Assembly: GCF_009389715.1 (NCBI RefSeq)
Contig: NC_052399.1
Location: 2,186,938 to 2,250,937, forward strand
Length of the DNA: 64,000 nucleotides
DNA from: Phoenix dactylifera
Lineage: Eukaryota; Streptophyta; Magnoliopsida; Arecales; Arecaceae
Direction: 5' to 3'
The position numbers and the translations under genes are program-made. Shown piece by piece: positions 12,195 through 24,500 of the stretch (its first letter is position 1; the number at the start of each line of letters is the position of its first letter). Under the pieces are notes generated by a model. It ran no database searches. It was not told the origin of the DNA and saw only the letters and a list, made by a program, of their open reading frames with translations.

Positions 12195-14017
12195 CCTAGC
12201 ATAAGTTATTTCTAATGGATGGTTTTACGGATGATAGAAGACAAGAGTCTCAATTTTTGACAATCTATTTGGATGCGAGAGACCATGTTTTTTGGTGGAA
12301 TCAGGATCCCACGGCCGTGCTCCATTGAGGGCGCGTGTGAGCTCCACCATTCTTCGGCGATCGATGAGAGGGAGGAGGATATATAGGATTAAGTGTTAAA
12401 TACCCGGCATCAAGTGCTCATCACAAAGGCAGCTGGTTGTATTCTTCTACAACCAACATGCAGACTCAAGTAGCTAATTAGCTGAGTATAATTTTACTTC
12501 CAATTGGTTCAATCATAATCCACCTAGATCTTGTTCCCCTAGTTGGAGGGGTATATGTTTTTGTTGGTGTTATTACTCAAGATAGCTTTATATGGGTTCA
12601 AGGGATAGTGTAAGCATCCTGAATGACCAAATGGTTCCTACATCTGCTTCAACAGCTAACATGAACGTGAAGTTTTTGAGCAAGCGAAGGTTTCTATTCA
12701 ATATGATGGCCAATAGAATATTGATTTGTTGAAATGATGTTTCCATGAGGGGATGGTCAAGAAAATCCTTCAGCTACCTAGATGGCATTTTGGAAGTCGC
12801 GACCAACTCCCATGGGTAATCTACCAGTCCGAGATCTGCACAGAGGAAATATAAACGGGGAAGACTAGAAGAATAGGGCTGCATGCATGCTGATCACGTA
12901 TCTTGGTTTTTCCTTCTTGCCCCCACTCGTCAGTCATGGTCTTAGACAACCCACGTACAATCACGGCATGTATCATCGGGAGAATAGCTTTCAAACAGCG
13001 TATATGAATGTCGAAAGCCAAAGCAGTACGGCAAGAGTATATGAACGCCTCAAAAACAAGTTGTTAAGGCATGAGTATTCCTTGTTAAAAGGATGGCCAT
13101 CAAGTTGGATTACTCTAGCTCGCTCTAGCTGATCCTTCGATGTTTGACTTAGAGAGAGTTTGATGATATGGGAGAAAGAGAAGGAATCTGACAGTAAAAT
13201 TTGAGGGGTGAGAGTCTCGTACTTTTCATGCAGAGGTTGAATTTAGAGTCTCCTTGGGGATCGTGCTCCGATTGTCGCATGCTGCAACTGATTGAGGTCA
13301 TGCAATAATCGTTGAGAGTCGTTCCATAATTATTCAGGGTTTGTGCTATAATTTTCTGAGGTCGTGTTGTAACCGTTTTAGGAACATGCTTTACGTAATT
13401 GGCTTCAAGGCTATTATTATTGGCTTTAACTCTTAGCATAATGGAAGGAACATGCTTCCATAAGAAGCGGTAGGGTCATTGCTCGAGATAAGAGAGCTTT
13501 GGGTGGTCTGGGATGGCTGCTGAGCTGAATGACTGGTTGGCTAAGTTGCGAAACTTCATTTGGTGTATTGGGCAATGTGTGACCTTGGAGGTTAGCTACT
13601 TTTGGACCTCTCGGTTTTACTTTTAGATTGGTCAAAGTTGATGTAGCTTGATTATATCAAAGAGTGTATCTCGGCTACCACGTCAGTTGTGAGCTGGACG
13701 AATTTGTTCATACTATATCATTGGGTTTATTTTTTGCCACATCATCTGTAAATTATATTTTTTCTCTATATCCCCATTGCTAACTCATATATCATTCTTT
13801 TCTTAGTTACATGTGCAGAAGCATGTGCAATCTAACTAGTTTGCAGTAACATTCGTACAATTGATGTCGATTGTTGGAATGGAAATCCAATAAAATAAAC
13901 TGATCAGCCATTACAAAACTAAGATTGAAGAATGATAGAGAAAGATATAGCTCTAATTCCATGGTTATCAAGAAACGAGGAGATTTGATTGTGACTGGTT
14001 ATTGGTCCCATGGCTAT
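12195..14017. other. Intergenic, no gene recognised
   Basis: No long conserved frame, RNA gene or clear repeat boundary was found up to the gypsy insertion site. Several short open frames overlap on both strands and look random. Confidence 0.5.
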
Positions 14018-14022
14018 TATTT
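14018..14022. repeat. Target site duplication TATTT (left)
   Basis: Identical to 19681-19685, directly outside the two LTRs. Confidence 0.93.
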
Positions 14023-14410
14023 TGATGCAGAACCAGAATGAAGTCAATTTGAAGCCATGTAGGAGACTTTGTTTTAGATTTGGTTGAGTCTTGCTTAGAG
14101 TCCTTGTTTAGTTTAAATTGGGTCCTAAATTATGTTTGTTTCAGTTTTAAATTTGGACTTAATTAGGAGTTCATTTGATTAGAGTTTGATTAGGGATTAG
14201 GGTGAGTCATGGCCATAGTTTGGGTGCCGTATATAGGAGTTGTAGAGGGGGCGCCGTCCTCATTCTTTGATCAATTGTTTTCCCGTGAAAGAAAGAAAAC
14301 CCTTGCAAAGCTCTGTTAAGAGCCCAAATCCCCTGTTCTTTCTTTGTTTGGGTGATTCAAGCCAGCAGTGGAACAGAGGGCCATCATCTTCTCCACGCTT
14401 CCCCGCATCA
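14023..14410 (+). repeat. 5' LTR, 388 bp
   Basis: TG..CA bounded and 387/388 identical to 19293-19680. It carries a promoter-like CGTATATAGGAG segment near 14229-14240. Confidence 0.97.
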
Positions 14411-14412
14411 TT

Positions 14413-14424
14413 TGGTATCAGAGC
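14413..14424 (+). other. Primer binding site (tRNA-iMet)
   Basis: TGGTATCAGAGC, two bases inside the left LTR, is the standard complement of the plant initiator methionine tRNA 3' end. Confidence 0.93.
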
Positions 14425-14442
14425 GAGGATTTTCCTGGCTCG

Positions 14443-17400
14443 ATGGCAGATGACGGTGTGGCGGGTGCCCCTCCCGGTGATGATGATCAAGGGATGCCGG
14501 CGTTGTGGGCGGCCGTCCGCGGCTTGGAAGGAGCCGTCCGTGACATCCAACAAGCCCTTCAAGGCATGCGCGTCGACATCAACCGGGAGCGATTGCAAGA
14601 TCGTGAGGATCTCCCTCACGGTCCACCGGTGCCGGTACGGGATCCACCCCACCGGCGTCGGCGACAAGTTCTTCCAGAATCGTCCGACGAGGAAGAAGAG
14701 GAAGCGGTCTACGGGGCGTTTGGTGGACCGCGACTGCACCCCGGTGATTACAACTTTGATAGGGGCGAACGGGCCGGAGGAGCCTTCGGGCGGCGCTTTC
14801 CCGACGGAGGAGCGGCTGACGACGGCAGCGGGGGGCAACGTCCACGGAGGAACCGGCCTGGGGTGTTCGACCGCGGGTTGCACGTTGGAGGCACGGCCTT
14901 TGGTCGGCGAGTCCCTGCGGGAGACGGGGTGTACGTGGAAGCCGATGAAGTCGGTGGGCAGCGGCCATGGAGAAACCAAGATCCCGCGGGCCGAAGGCAC
15001 AATGAACTCGACCGAAGACCTCGTGTTGGGGGCTTGGGTTTTGACGGCTGGCTCCCTGATGAAAACGTAGTTGTCGACCAAGCCACTGAGCCACGACCAC
15101 GGGTGAACAGGGTCCCTGCAGGAGAAAGGAATGCAGAACCCATGGGGAACAGGCTCCCTTGGGGTGTTCGGGACAGAGGCTCCCCTGATTTCAGATTGAA
15201 GGTGGATCTTCCTGCCTTCAGTGGTAATCTTCACATTGAAGGATTTTTGGATTGGTTGGCCGAGGTAGAAAAATTTTTCGACTATATGGAGATCCCAGAT
15301 CAGAAGAAGGTGAAGCTGGTCGCGTATAAATTGAAGGGAGGAGCATCTGCATGGTGGGATCAACTGCAACATAACCGTCTACGGCAAGGGAAGATGCAGA
15401 TCACCACTTGGCGCAAGATGAAGCAACATCTGCGTGGCCGTTTTCTCCCGCCTGACTACGAGCAGGCGCTCTACCATCAGTACCAGAACTGCCGACAGGG
15501 CCCCCGGACGGTGACCGAATACACTGATGAATTCAATCGCCTCAATGCCCGCAACAACTTGTCAGAAACAGAAAATCAGCAAGTGGCAAGGTACATTGGT
15601 GGGTTGAAGCCAGCCATCCGAGATCAGGTGGATTTATATCCGATGTGGAGTCTGACGGAAGCTACAAGTTTGGCCTTAAAACTTGAGGCCCAGGCGACAC
15701 GGAAGGCACACCAATTTCAGCCCATGAATCGTGCATCGTCCTTGCGCCCCACCATAGCAAAGCAGAAGACTGTTGAAGGTTCGGCCACCACAAGTCAACC
15801 ACCACCGACGTCCGCGTCAAGAGGAGCCGGAAATTTCAGCAAGCAACAGGCAGCTCCAAAAGGTAGTGGCAACCCCTACGAGAGACCCATGCCTATAAAA
15901 TGTTACAGATGTCAGGAGGTTGGGCATCGGTCTAACGAGTGTCCGAGGCGACGGCCAGTCCATGTAGTCGAAGCTGAGGATGAAGAAGAAATGCCGCATG
16001 AGGAGGAGGATCATGAAGAGGGGCAGACCGACGATGAAGACGTCGAGGTGACGGCGCCGGATCAGGGTGTTCCGGCCTCCTTTGTAGTTCAGCGAATTTT
16101 ATTTGTCCCGAAGAATGAAGAAGAATCGCAACGCCACAGCATCTTCAAAACTTGCTGCACTATCAACAAAACTGTGTGCAACGTGATTATTGACAGCGGC
16201 AGCAGCGAAAACATTGTTTCCTCCGCGTTGGTTCGTGCGATGGGATTGAAGACAGAAAAGCACCCGTCTCCTTATAAGATTGGATGGATTAAAAAAGGAG
16301 CTGAAACGAGAGTAGAGGATGTATGCCGAGTGCCATTGTCCATCGAAAGGTACTACAAGGATGAAGTGGTGTGCGATGTGGTGGATATGGATGCATGTCA
16401 TGTTCTACTCGGGCGTCCATGGCAGCATGACACAGATGTCACATTCAGGGGCCGAGACAACACATACTTGTTCCGATGGCAGGGTAGGAAAATTTTGTTG
16501 GTGCCTATGAAAGAGAAGCTTACCCCCAAAACTTCTCAAGTGGAGGAGAAGTCTTTCCTTGCAGTTTCTGGTGCGCAGTTCATGGCGGAACTCAAGGGGG
16601 CTGAAGAGGTTATGGTGTTGATTGTTAAGGGGACGAAGATGCCTATCCTGCAGCAGGTGCCCGAGGAGTTCAAAGAATTGTTGACAGAGTTCAAAGACAT
16701 CACTCCTGCAGAATTACCAAATGGACTGCCTCCCATGCGAGATATTCAGCATCATATTGATTTGGTGCCTGGTGCAAGTCTCCCCAATCTGCCTCATTAC
16801 CGCCTGAATCCTAAGGAGAGCAAAATTCTGCAGCAACAAGTTGAAGATTTGATCAAGAAGGGGCTGATCCGGGAGAGCATGAGTCCGTGCACGGTGCCTG
16901 CACTTTTGATGCCGAAGAAGGATGGGAGTTGGCGTATGTGTGTGGACAGCCGTGCGATCAACAGGATAACAGTAAAATACCGGTTTCCCATACCCCGTTT
17001 GAATGATATGCTCGACATGTTAGAAGGAGCCAAGGTCTTCTCCAAAATTGACTTACGAAGCGGCTACCATCAAATCCGGATTCGCCCTGGTGATGAGTGG
17101 AAGACGGCATTCAAGACGAAGGATGGGTTATATAGTGGATGGTCATGCCTTTTGGCCTATCCAATGCACCGAGCACCTTTATGAGAATAATGAATCAGGT
17201 ACTAAAATCATTTATTGGAAAGTTCGTCGTCGTCTACTTTGATGATATTTTGATCTATAGTCGCAATGAAATTGAGCATAAGAAGCACTTGAGAGCAGTT
17301 TTGCTTGCTTTGCGGGAGAATCAGTTGTTTGTTAATCTTAAGAAGTGTCATTTCGTTACAAGACGCTTGGTGCTCCTGGGATTTGTTGTTGGGGCTGATG

Positions 17401-19311
17401 GCATACAGGTTGATGAAGAGAAGGTAAAGGCAATACGGGAGTGGCCGATTCCTACAAATGTTAGCCAAGTCCGCAGCTTTCATGGGTTAGCGACATTCTA
17501 TCGGCGTTTCATTCGGAACTTCAGTACCATCGTCGCTCCCATCACCGAATGCATGAAGAAGGGCCAATTTCAATGGAAGGAGCAGCAACAAGCAAGTTTC
17601 GAACTGATAAAAGAAAAGCTAACTTCTGCACCAGTACTCGCATTACCGAGTTTTGAGAAGCTATTTGAAGTGGAGTGTGATGCTTCTGTGGTCGGCATAG
17701 GGGCTGTTTTGACCCAAGAAGGACGGCCCGTGGAGTACTTCAGTGAAAAACTTAGTGAAGCACGGCAAAAATGGACAACCTACGAGCTAGAGTTCTATGC
17801 CATCATCCGGGCGTTGAAGCATTGGGAGCATTACCTTATTCAAAAAGAATTTGTTCTGTACAGCGACCATCAAGCCTTGAAGTACATCAATAATCAGAAC
17901 AATTTGAACCGAATGCATATTCGGTGGATAAGCTTCTTGCAGAAATTTTCCTTTGTGTTGAAGCATCGGTCCGGGCAACAGAATCGGGTGGCAGATGCCC
18001 TGAGTCGACGCAGTGCTTTAATGACTACCATGCAGGCAGAGGTTGTGGGGTTTGAATACTTGAAAGAGTTGTATGCAGGGGATGAGGATTTCAAGGATGT
18101 ATGGGCAAAGTGTACAAGTCATCAAGCAACTGGAGACTTCAACATTCAAGATGGCTATCTATTTCGGGGCAATTCCTTATGTATACCTAGATCCTCATTG
18201 CGAGAGAAGCTGATTAGAGACCTTCATAGTGGCGGTCTTTGTGGACATATGGGTCGGGACAAGACCATTGCCAGTCTCACGGAAAGGTATCATTGGCCGC
18301 AGCTGAGAAGAGATGTTGGAAAATTTATTCAAAGGAGCTATACTTGCCAAACAGCGAAGGGGCAGTCGCAAAGCACTTGATTATATATGCCTCTACCTGT
18401 GCCAAATGCTATTTGGAAGGATCTATCGATGGATTTTGTGTTGGGACTTTCCCGAACACAAAGAGGAGCCGACTCAGTCTTCGTGGTGGTAGATAGGTTC
18501 TCCAAGATGGCACATTTCATTCCTTGCAAGAAGACATCAGATGCATCCCACATTGCAAGGCTGTTCTTTCGGGAGATTGTTCGTTTGCATGGGGTACCAC
18601 AATCTATAACGTCAGATCGGGATTCCAAATTTTTGAGTCACTTCTGGCTTACTCTATGGAGGATGTTTGACACTTCATTAAATTTCAGCAGCACTGCGCA
18701 TCCTCAGACTGATGGACAGACGGAAGTGGTTAACAGGACACTGGGTAATTTGATCCGTTGTATTTGTGGGAGCACCCCGAAACATTGGGATTATGCCTTA
18801 GCTCAAGCAGAGTTTGCTTACAACAATGCTGTCCATAGTGGAATTGGAAGATCACCTTTCTCCGTTGTTTATTCAAAGGCACCTAAGCATGCAGTGGATC
18901 TGGCGCGCCTGCCAAGCGGAACATTTGGCAGAGGAGGTTCAAACTATACAGTTGGAGGTGAAGAAGCGCCTAGAGGACACAAATGCTAAGTACAAGTCAA
19001 CAGCAGATAGACATCGAAGGCACAAAGAATTTCAAGAAGGTGACATGGTGATGGTTTTCCTACGCAAAGAACGGTTTTCTATGGGAACTTACAGCAAATG
19101 GAAGCCAAGAAAGTATGGCCCATACAGAATCTTGAAAAAGATCAATAACAATGCTTACGTTGTGGACCTGCCAGATGATATGGAAATTTCAAAGACTTTT
19201 AATGTCGCTGATATCTATGAATACCATAACCCGGAAGAGCGGTTATATTCAGATGCGAACTCGAGGACAAGTTGTGTTCAAGTGGAGGGGACTGATGCAG
19301 AACCAGAATGA
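14443..19311 (+). pseudogene. Gag-pol polyprotein with two frameshifts and one nonsense codon
   Basis: The most likely start is the ATG at 14443 (MADDGVAGAP), just after the primer site. Gag: retrotransposon-gag domain around FLDWLAEVEKFFDYM and WWDQLQ (about 15240-15660), and a zinc knuckle CYRCQEVGHRSNEC (about 15901-15942). Protease: IIDSGSSENIVS (about 16185-16220). RT: CVDSRAIN and FSKIDLRSGYHQIR; then one base is missing at about 17134, and the frame resumes at 17136 with [12 protein letters not shown] and the catalytic [11 protein letters not shown]. RNase H follows ([23 protein letters not shown]). A TGA at 18378-18380 interrupts the linker; the same frame continues with integrase ([21 protein letters not shown]) until a second indel at 18910-18916. 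The tail ends inside the 3' LTR. No standard chromodomain is seen. Confidence 0.92.
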
Positions 19312-19680
19312 AGTCAATTTGAAGCCATGTAGGAGACTTTGTTTTAGATTTGGTTGAGTCTTGCTTAGAGTCCTTGTTTAGTTTAAATTGGGTCCTAAAT
19401 TATGTTTGTTTCAGTTTTAAATTTGGACTTAATTAGGAGTTCATTTGATTAGAGTTTGATTAGGAATTAGGGTGAGTCATGGCCATAGTTTGGGTGCCGT
19501 ATATAGGAGTTGTAGAGGGGGCGCCGTCCTCATTCTTTGATCAATTGTTTTCCCGTGAAAGAAAGAAAACCCTTGCAAAGCTCTGTTAAGAGCCCAAATC
19601 CCCTGTTCTTTCTTTGTTTGGGTGATTCAAGCCAGCAGTGGAACAGAGGGCCATCATCTTCTCCACGCTTCCCCGCATCA
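19293..19680 (+). repeat. 3' LTR, 388 bp
   Basis: Pairs with 14023-14410. The first 19 bases also encode the last residues and stop codon of the polyprotein. Confidence 0.97.
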
Positions 19681-20036
19681 TATTTCCTTTTATTTTGAAG
19701 TACATATATCTTCAAAAGATGCGAGAGGGCACATGGGGATAATTATGCTATGGGCCAATATGTAAAAGTATGGAAGCTGCTAGGTATATCATGTGAGAGA
19801 CTCTTAACTCTTTCAGTGGTGAAATTAGGTAAGGACATTTTCTTTTATTTTTGAAGTACATATATTTTTTCAAGATGAGAGGGGCTCATGTGGATGGTTA
19901 TGATATAGAAGGTATGAAGCTGCTAAATACATCATGCGAGAAAGTCTAGATTTTCCAACGGTGAAATTAGATAAAGATATTTTTTTAAAAATTTTTAAGC
20001 ACAAATATTTTTAAAAGAATGAGAAGGGCACAAGTG
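19681..20036 (+). repeat. Degenerate tandem repeat, about 145-155 bp x 2.5
   Basis: Three successive units each contain a TTTTATTTTGAAGTACATATAT-like start, a GAGAGGGCACATGTGGATGGTTA-like middle, and a GGTGAAATTAGATAAGGACAT-like end. Units start near 19686, 19839 and 19982, and the last is truncated. The gypsy element inserted at the beginning of the array. Confidence 0.75.
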
Positions 20037-20673
20037 GATGGTTGCAATATGGGCCAGCACAGTAATTTTTAGTTCCCATGCTTTGGGGATTCTGGTGGAG
20101 ACACATTCCAGCTTCACGTCAGATCTGCGATCGATAAGATTACGACCATCTGTAAATGCTCTTCCACAAACCAACATCCAGCTTAAGCTTTACCGAATGC
20201 TAGAATTCGGGACAAGCCCGGCATGCGAGATAAAAAGTGGCATCATTTTGAGTCGCGGGTTGAGACAGCGTTGGAGTTATGTTTGTTATTAGAGGCCAGA
20301 ACTACAGATTGATTGCCGCGGAACATACGTCCCTTTGAGACTCTAGTTTTTGAGTGGAGCTCGGTGCGGTGTCGGAAAAACTCTTCCATGCGAGACGTGT
20401 ATTGAAGGTTGGGTATAGAGACTCAGCCGCATACTGGAAGAGGGGTGAGGGGAGCAAAGCATCTATTACTAGGTGACATCCAACCACTGCTGAGAAAATG
20501 TAGTGCTTTTCAGGCCGTACATGTGTACTATGGAGCGAACAAAGCTTCTGAAGAGATTTTTTGGACCCGGCACGATTCTATTTTTGTGCCATTATGTCTT
20601 TTTTTTTTCCGTTGATTTGGCTTGCTGTGTTCACGCGAGCCTGCGTCGCCCGTGCGAACCGGCTACCTAACCA
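20037..20673. other. Intergenic, no gene recognised
   Basis: Mixed sequence between the tandem repeat and the TIR element, with no conserved frame or RNA gene seen. Confidence 0.5.
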
Positions 20674-21403
20674 GGGTTCGGGTTGTATCTTTCGCGCGGC
20701 AGAATGGCTGATCTTTCGCGACGTCGGCCGTGAGATCGGACATGACGCCTGGTTTCATCGTCTTTATTTGGTTTTTCTGCGTCTGATCTCAGAGGACAAA
20801 CACAGAGAGGAGGGAGACGGCCCTCGCCTCCATCCTGGCCTGTCGTCCCCGAGCCCTCGTCCTGCCCCTTAACGGGTTCACCGCCAGTGCCATGAAGCTG
20901 GAGGTGCCGATAGAGGACGGAGAATAAGATGGACAACTCGGGGAAGAAGATCGACATTCTCTTTCCCTTCCTTTCTCTCTTTCTTCGTCCAACCTGGGGA
21001 AGAAGATGGACAAACGAGAACAATAAAGAGGTTCACCCTCCGATCTATGGAGCGGATGGAGGAGACCTCAGGGATGGGATCTCTCCCTCCCTTTCTCTCT
21101 CCCTCTCTCTCTCCATCTTGCTCGGGGAGAAGATGAACAAACTTGAAAAAGGGTTTCCACTACGGTGAAAAAATGCTTTGCTTTTTTCGTGATTGGGCAA
21201 GATGCACTTAAGTTAGAGTTATATAAATTGCCGCATTTAGCAAAAAAAAAAAAAAAAACCTCGAGTCCGAAAAATACGGAGCTTCCCCGTCTTGGTGTCG
21301 TCATGGAGCACGTCCTGATCTCAAAGACTATTTCGCAATCCGACGGTCCAGCGCGCCAAAGAACATCAATCATTCTTTCGCGCGAAAGATGCAACCGGAC
21401 CCC
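20674..21403. mobile_element. TIR DNA element (about 730 bp) abutting the AIP1 start
   Basis: The left end carries GGTTGTATCTTTCGCGCGGC with about 60 bp of flanking similarity. The right end carries the inverse, GCGCGAAAGATGCAACC. Between the arms is non-coding, pyrimidine-rich DNA with (CT)n runs. The element stops 106 bp before the AIP1 start codon. The size and lack of a transposase frame suggest a non-autonomous element, probably Mutator-like. The outer borders are approximate, and a target duplication was not resolved. Confidence 0.6.
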
Positions 21404-21509
21404 ACCTAGCCAGGGCAACCGCGTTCGGTTTCTAGAATAAGCCTCAAACTGCAACGCCCTCACTCTACTCTCTTCTTCTGTTGTTCAATCTCCCCTCTCC
21501 CTCCAAAGA

Positions 21510-24500
21510 ATGGCGGAGCTCTCGGAGACGTACGCGTGCGCGCCCTCGACGGAGCGCGGCCGCGGGATCCTGATCTCCGGCGATCCCAAGACCAACTCCA
21601 TCGTCTACACCAACGGCCGGTCGGTGATCATCCGCCGGCTAGACGCCCCCCTCGAGTCGTCCATCTACGGGGAGCATGCCTACCAGGCAACAGTCGCCCG
21701 CTTCTCCCCCAACGGCGAGTGGGTTGCCTCCGCCGACGTCTCCGGCACCGTCCGGATCTGGGGCCGCCATGGCGACCGCGCCCTCAAGAACGAGTTCCGC
21801 GTCCTCTCCGGGCGCATCGATGACCTCCAGTGGTCCCCCGACGGCCTCCGGGTCGTTGCCTCCGGGGATGGCAAGGGCAAGTCCTTCGTCCGCGCTTTCA
21901 TGTGAACTCCCCTTACCTTCCCCCTTTGAGAGATGATCCCTTTCTTCATTTATGCATTCTGGGTCGATTTCTACGTCCTGGCTCTTTTCTCGATAGTTGG
22001 ATCTAGGGTTTCTTGATTTATGTTTTCTGACTCGATGTTTACGTCTTGGTCATTTTCTTGATTGTTAGGTCTAGTGTTTCTTTTGATCTTGAAACGGAAT
22101 AATGATGGATTTAAGAAGGAAAAAGTAGTTCTAATTCGAGGGCAAGTCCTTGGCCCGTGCTTTAACGAGATATCCCTTTTTCCTTGTGATCGATCCTTCT
22201 TTATGATTTCTGATTCAATTCTTGATCGTTGGCCGGTTGCCATTGTTTTGCTTGATCTGATTCCTCGGAATAGAATTATTGTAGGTTTAAAAGAAAATGA
22301 TAATTTTATTTGGATTATTTCTCATTACAGAGCTTAGGTACTAATGCTCATTTGGAAGAACTTATTAATCTAAATTTTTATGCCCTTCAGATGAGTGTTC
22401 CTCATTTCTTCTGCTCGAAATTTAGAAAAAGGAAAAATATATTTCTTCAGATAAATTGGAATTTTTTTTATTCTTCGAGTCTTGATTGTATCTTCCAATA
22501 AGTCGGCACCAGACATAAGGAGACTAAATGGGTGGCTGCAATGAACTTTAGGCATTCTAAATGTAGATCTAGGGGTACAATCACATGAAATCTTGAAATG
22601 CTTCCTTAGATATTTGATGAATAACTCCTAGACTTTGCGAGTCTTTATGGCAAAACTTTGGAATGGATATCTTGCAGCTTCTGTTGGGCTGCCAATCAAA
22701 GCCATATGATTCAGTTTGACTTCTCAGTTTCGTGTGGGTAACAAATACCTGTTTTGTTAGTTAATTTTAATAATGAAGAAATTAATTTTAGATGAAAGTG
22801 AATCATTTGCTATTGTTTAAGAACTATCACATACAAAAGCTGGAGTAATGATATGTTAAATCGAGTCTGTTTAAGGTTTATAAAATAACACTTGGTGTTA
22901 GGCACTTGTCATGTGCCTCTGTTAGATGTTTATGATAAAATTTCTGGGTAATGAAAGGAAGATGTGCGCTTGTGATGACCCAAGCAGGACAAGGTTGTTG
23001 CAGTGCATGTAGTGTAAATCCATGAGCAGTTTTGTTAGAAATAAGTGCATTGGATGACGGTCAAGAATGAGCACTTGGGACTGACACAACCTATTTTGAG
23101 GGGTGTATCTTTTATTGAGGTTTATGATTTTCTTTTAAAGAGGAGGGCATGACTAAGAAACACTTAGGTGGAAGTGGTGAATATTAATGGAAGGCACTTT
23201 TGTACAACAAGAAGCAATATATAATAGAAGCCAATGAAGAAGTAGGAGTTAATAAAGTTTATTCTGAACAAATGAAATTAAGTGTACTGTTATTTTATTT
23301 AAGTTAGTCGTTTAAGCCCAAATTCACCATCTTTATATGTAATTCAAAAAAATCAAAAAGTTGAGTTTTTTTGTGTCACCATCTTGCAATTGGAGGCCGT
23401 ATCATAATTTTGAATATCTTCATATCCATGTCAATCTCTTTTTTGAAAGTTTCTTTATATTTTCTTTGTCAGCACCCTTGTGCACTTGAACGTTGCATGA
23501 CTTTTTACAATGACCATGCTTCATGTTTTTGTTATGCACTCCTAGCTGACAAGCGTGCCTTGTATTATTCTATTTGAAATATTTTCTAGAATTTAAGCAA
23601 AAAGAAAGATAACTAAGCTATAGTTCAGCTAAAAAGCAACATGTCTTATCTCATCTATATAGGGCTAAATATATTCAATATGATTTATCAAATTTTGTGA
23701 GTAGTTCAAAGTTGGATTTGATCTGGGGCCATTTTATGGATAGGGCATGTGTCCTGGCATGCTTGAAATTATGGGGACAAGTCAAGAGGAGCAGGAAGAG
23801 AGGAGGGAGAGGAGAGGAAGGGAGAGTTGAGGGGGATGAGGAGAAAATGAGGAAAGCAATGTGATACAACAAGGATAAGCAGCAGAGGAATTTAAAAAAC
23901 AGGAAATAAACCCACCAATGGTAAAATTTGTGTTTTGAGTGGGGCTTCAAGCAGGCTAAGGGCAGCCAATACCAAACCCAAATATGACTTGTGCTTTGGA
24001 AGTTGAACCTAGCTTGACGAGATGCCAAATTCTCTTAGATGATTATAGGCCCAAATGAGGTCTAGCTTGAGGATCCATGGGCTAAACCGAGCTCCTGGTC
24101 AATCTGTATCTGTAAGTTCAGTTTTTCTTAAAAAAAATAAATTAGTACATAGGTTGTTAGTATCGTATTGTACTCGAATGTTTTTTGAGTTTTATATAAT
24201 CAAAGGGAAAACACATTAGTGGTACTAGCATATGCTTTTTTAAATTCTTTGAATAGAAAAACTATATATGATCTTTTTTGAGATATTTGATCTCCAGGCT
24301 GCATGAATACATCTTTGACATTTTGGCGTGTGTTTAAATTTCTGCAATGATGCACTTATCTTGCCAATTTCATTCTACCCTGAACTTATTTTTTTTAAAC
24401 TTTGTTTTTTTTGCTACTTAATTAGCTGTAAGGCTTTTGCATAATGGCTTACAATTATAGAATCAAGGACATGTTCGTATAAAGGTTTCATTTTTTGCTG

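Larger units (their letters stand above)
14023..19680 (+). mobile_element. Young full-length Ty3/gypsy LTR retrotransposon (chromovirus, CRM-like)
   Basis: A complete element of 5658 bp. Its two 388-bp LTRs begin TGATGCAG and end CGCATCA, and differ at a single site (G at 14195, A at 19465). The 5-bp target duplication TATTT is perfect (14018-14022 and 19681-19685). A primer site TGGTATCAGAGC (initiator-Met type) follows the left LTR at 14413-14424, and a purine tract GTGGAGGGG precedes the right LTR. Domain order Gag, protease, RT, RNase H, integrase is that of Ty3/gypsy. The polyprotein runs into the 3' LTR and lacks an obvious chromodomain, which suggests the CRM branch of chromoviruses (inference). 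Three coding lesions make it non-autonomous as sequenced. Confidence 0.95.

Noticed and set aside
14368..14442. Use of the ATG at 14368 for the gypsy polyprotein
   Set aside because: It lies inside the LTR and would translate the primer binding site. The ATG at 14443 is the sensible start.
14260..15372. 370-codon open frame on the minus strand
   Set aside because: It is antisense to the gypsy LTR and gag region. Its residues are shadows of the GC-rich gag codons and show no domain.
21560..21936. Alternative frames within AIP1 exon 1
   Set aside because: Shadows of the GC-rich first exon; the frame from 21510 matches AIP1 and splices in phase.
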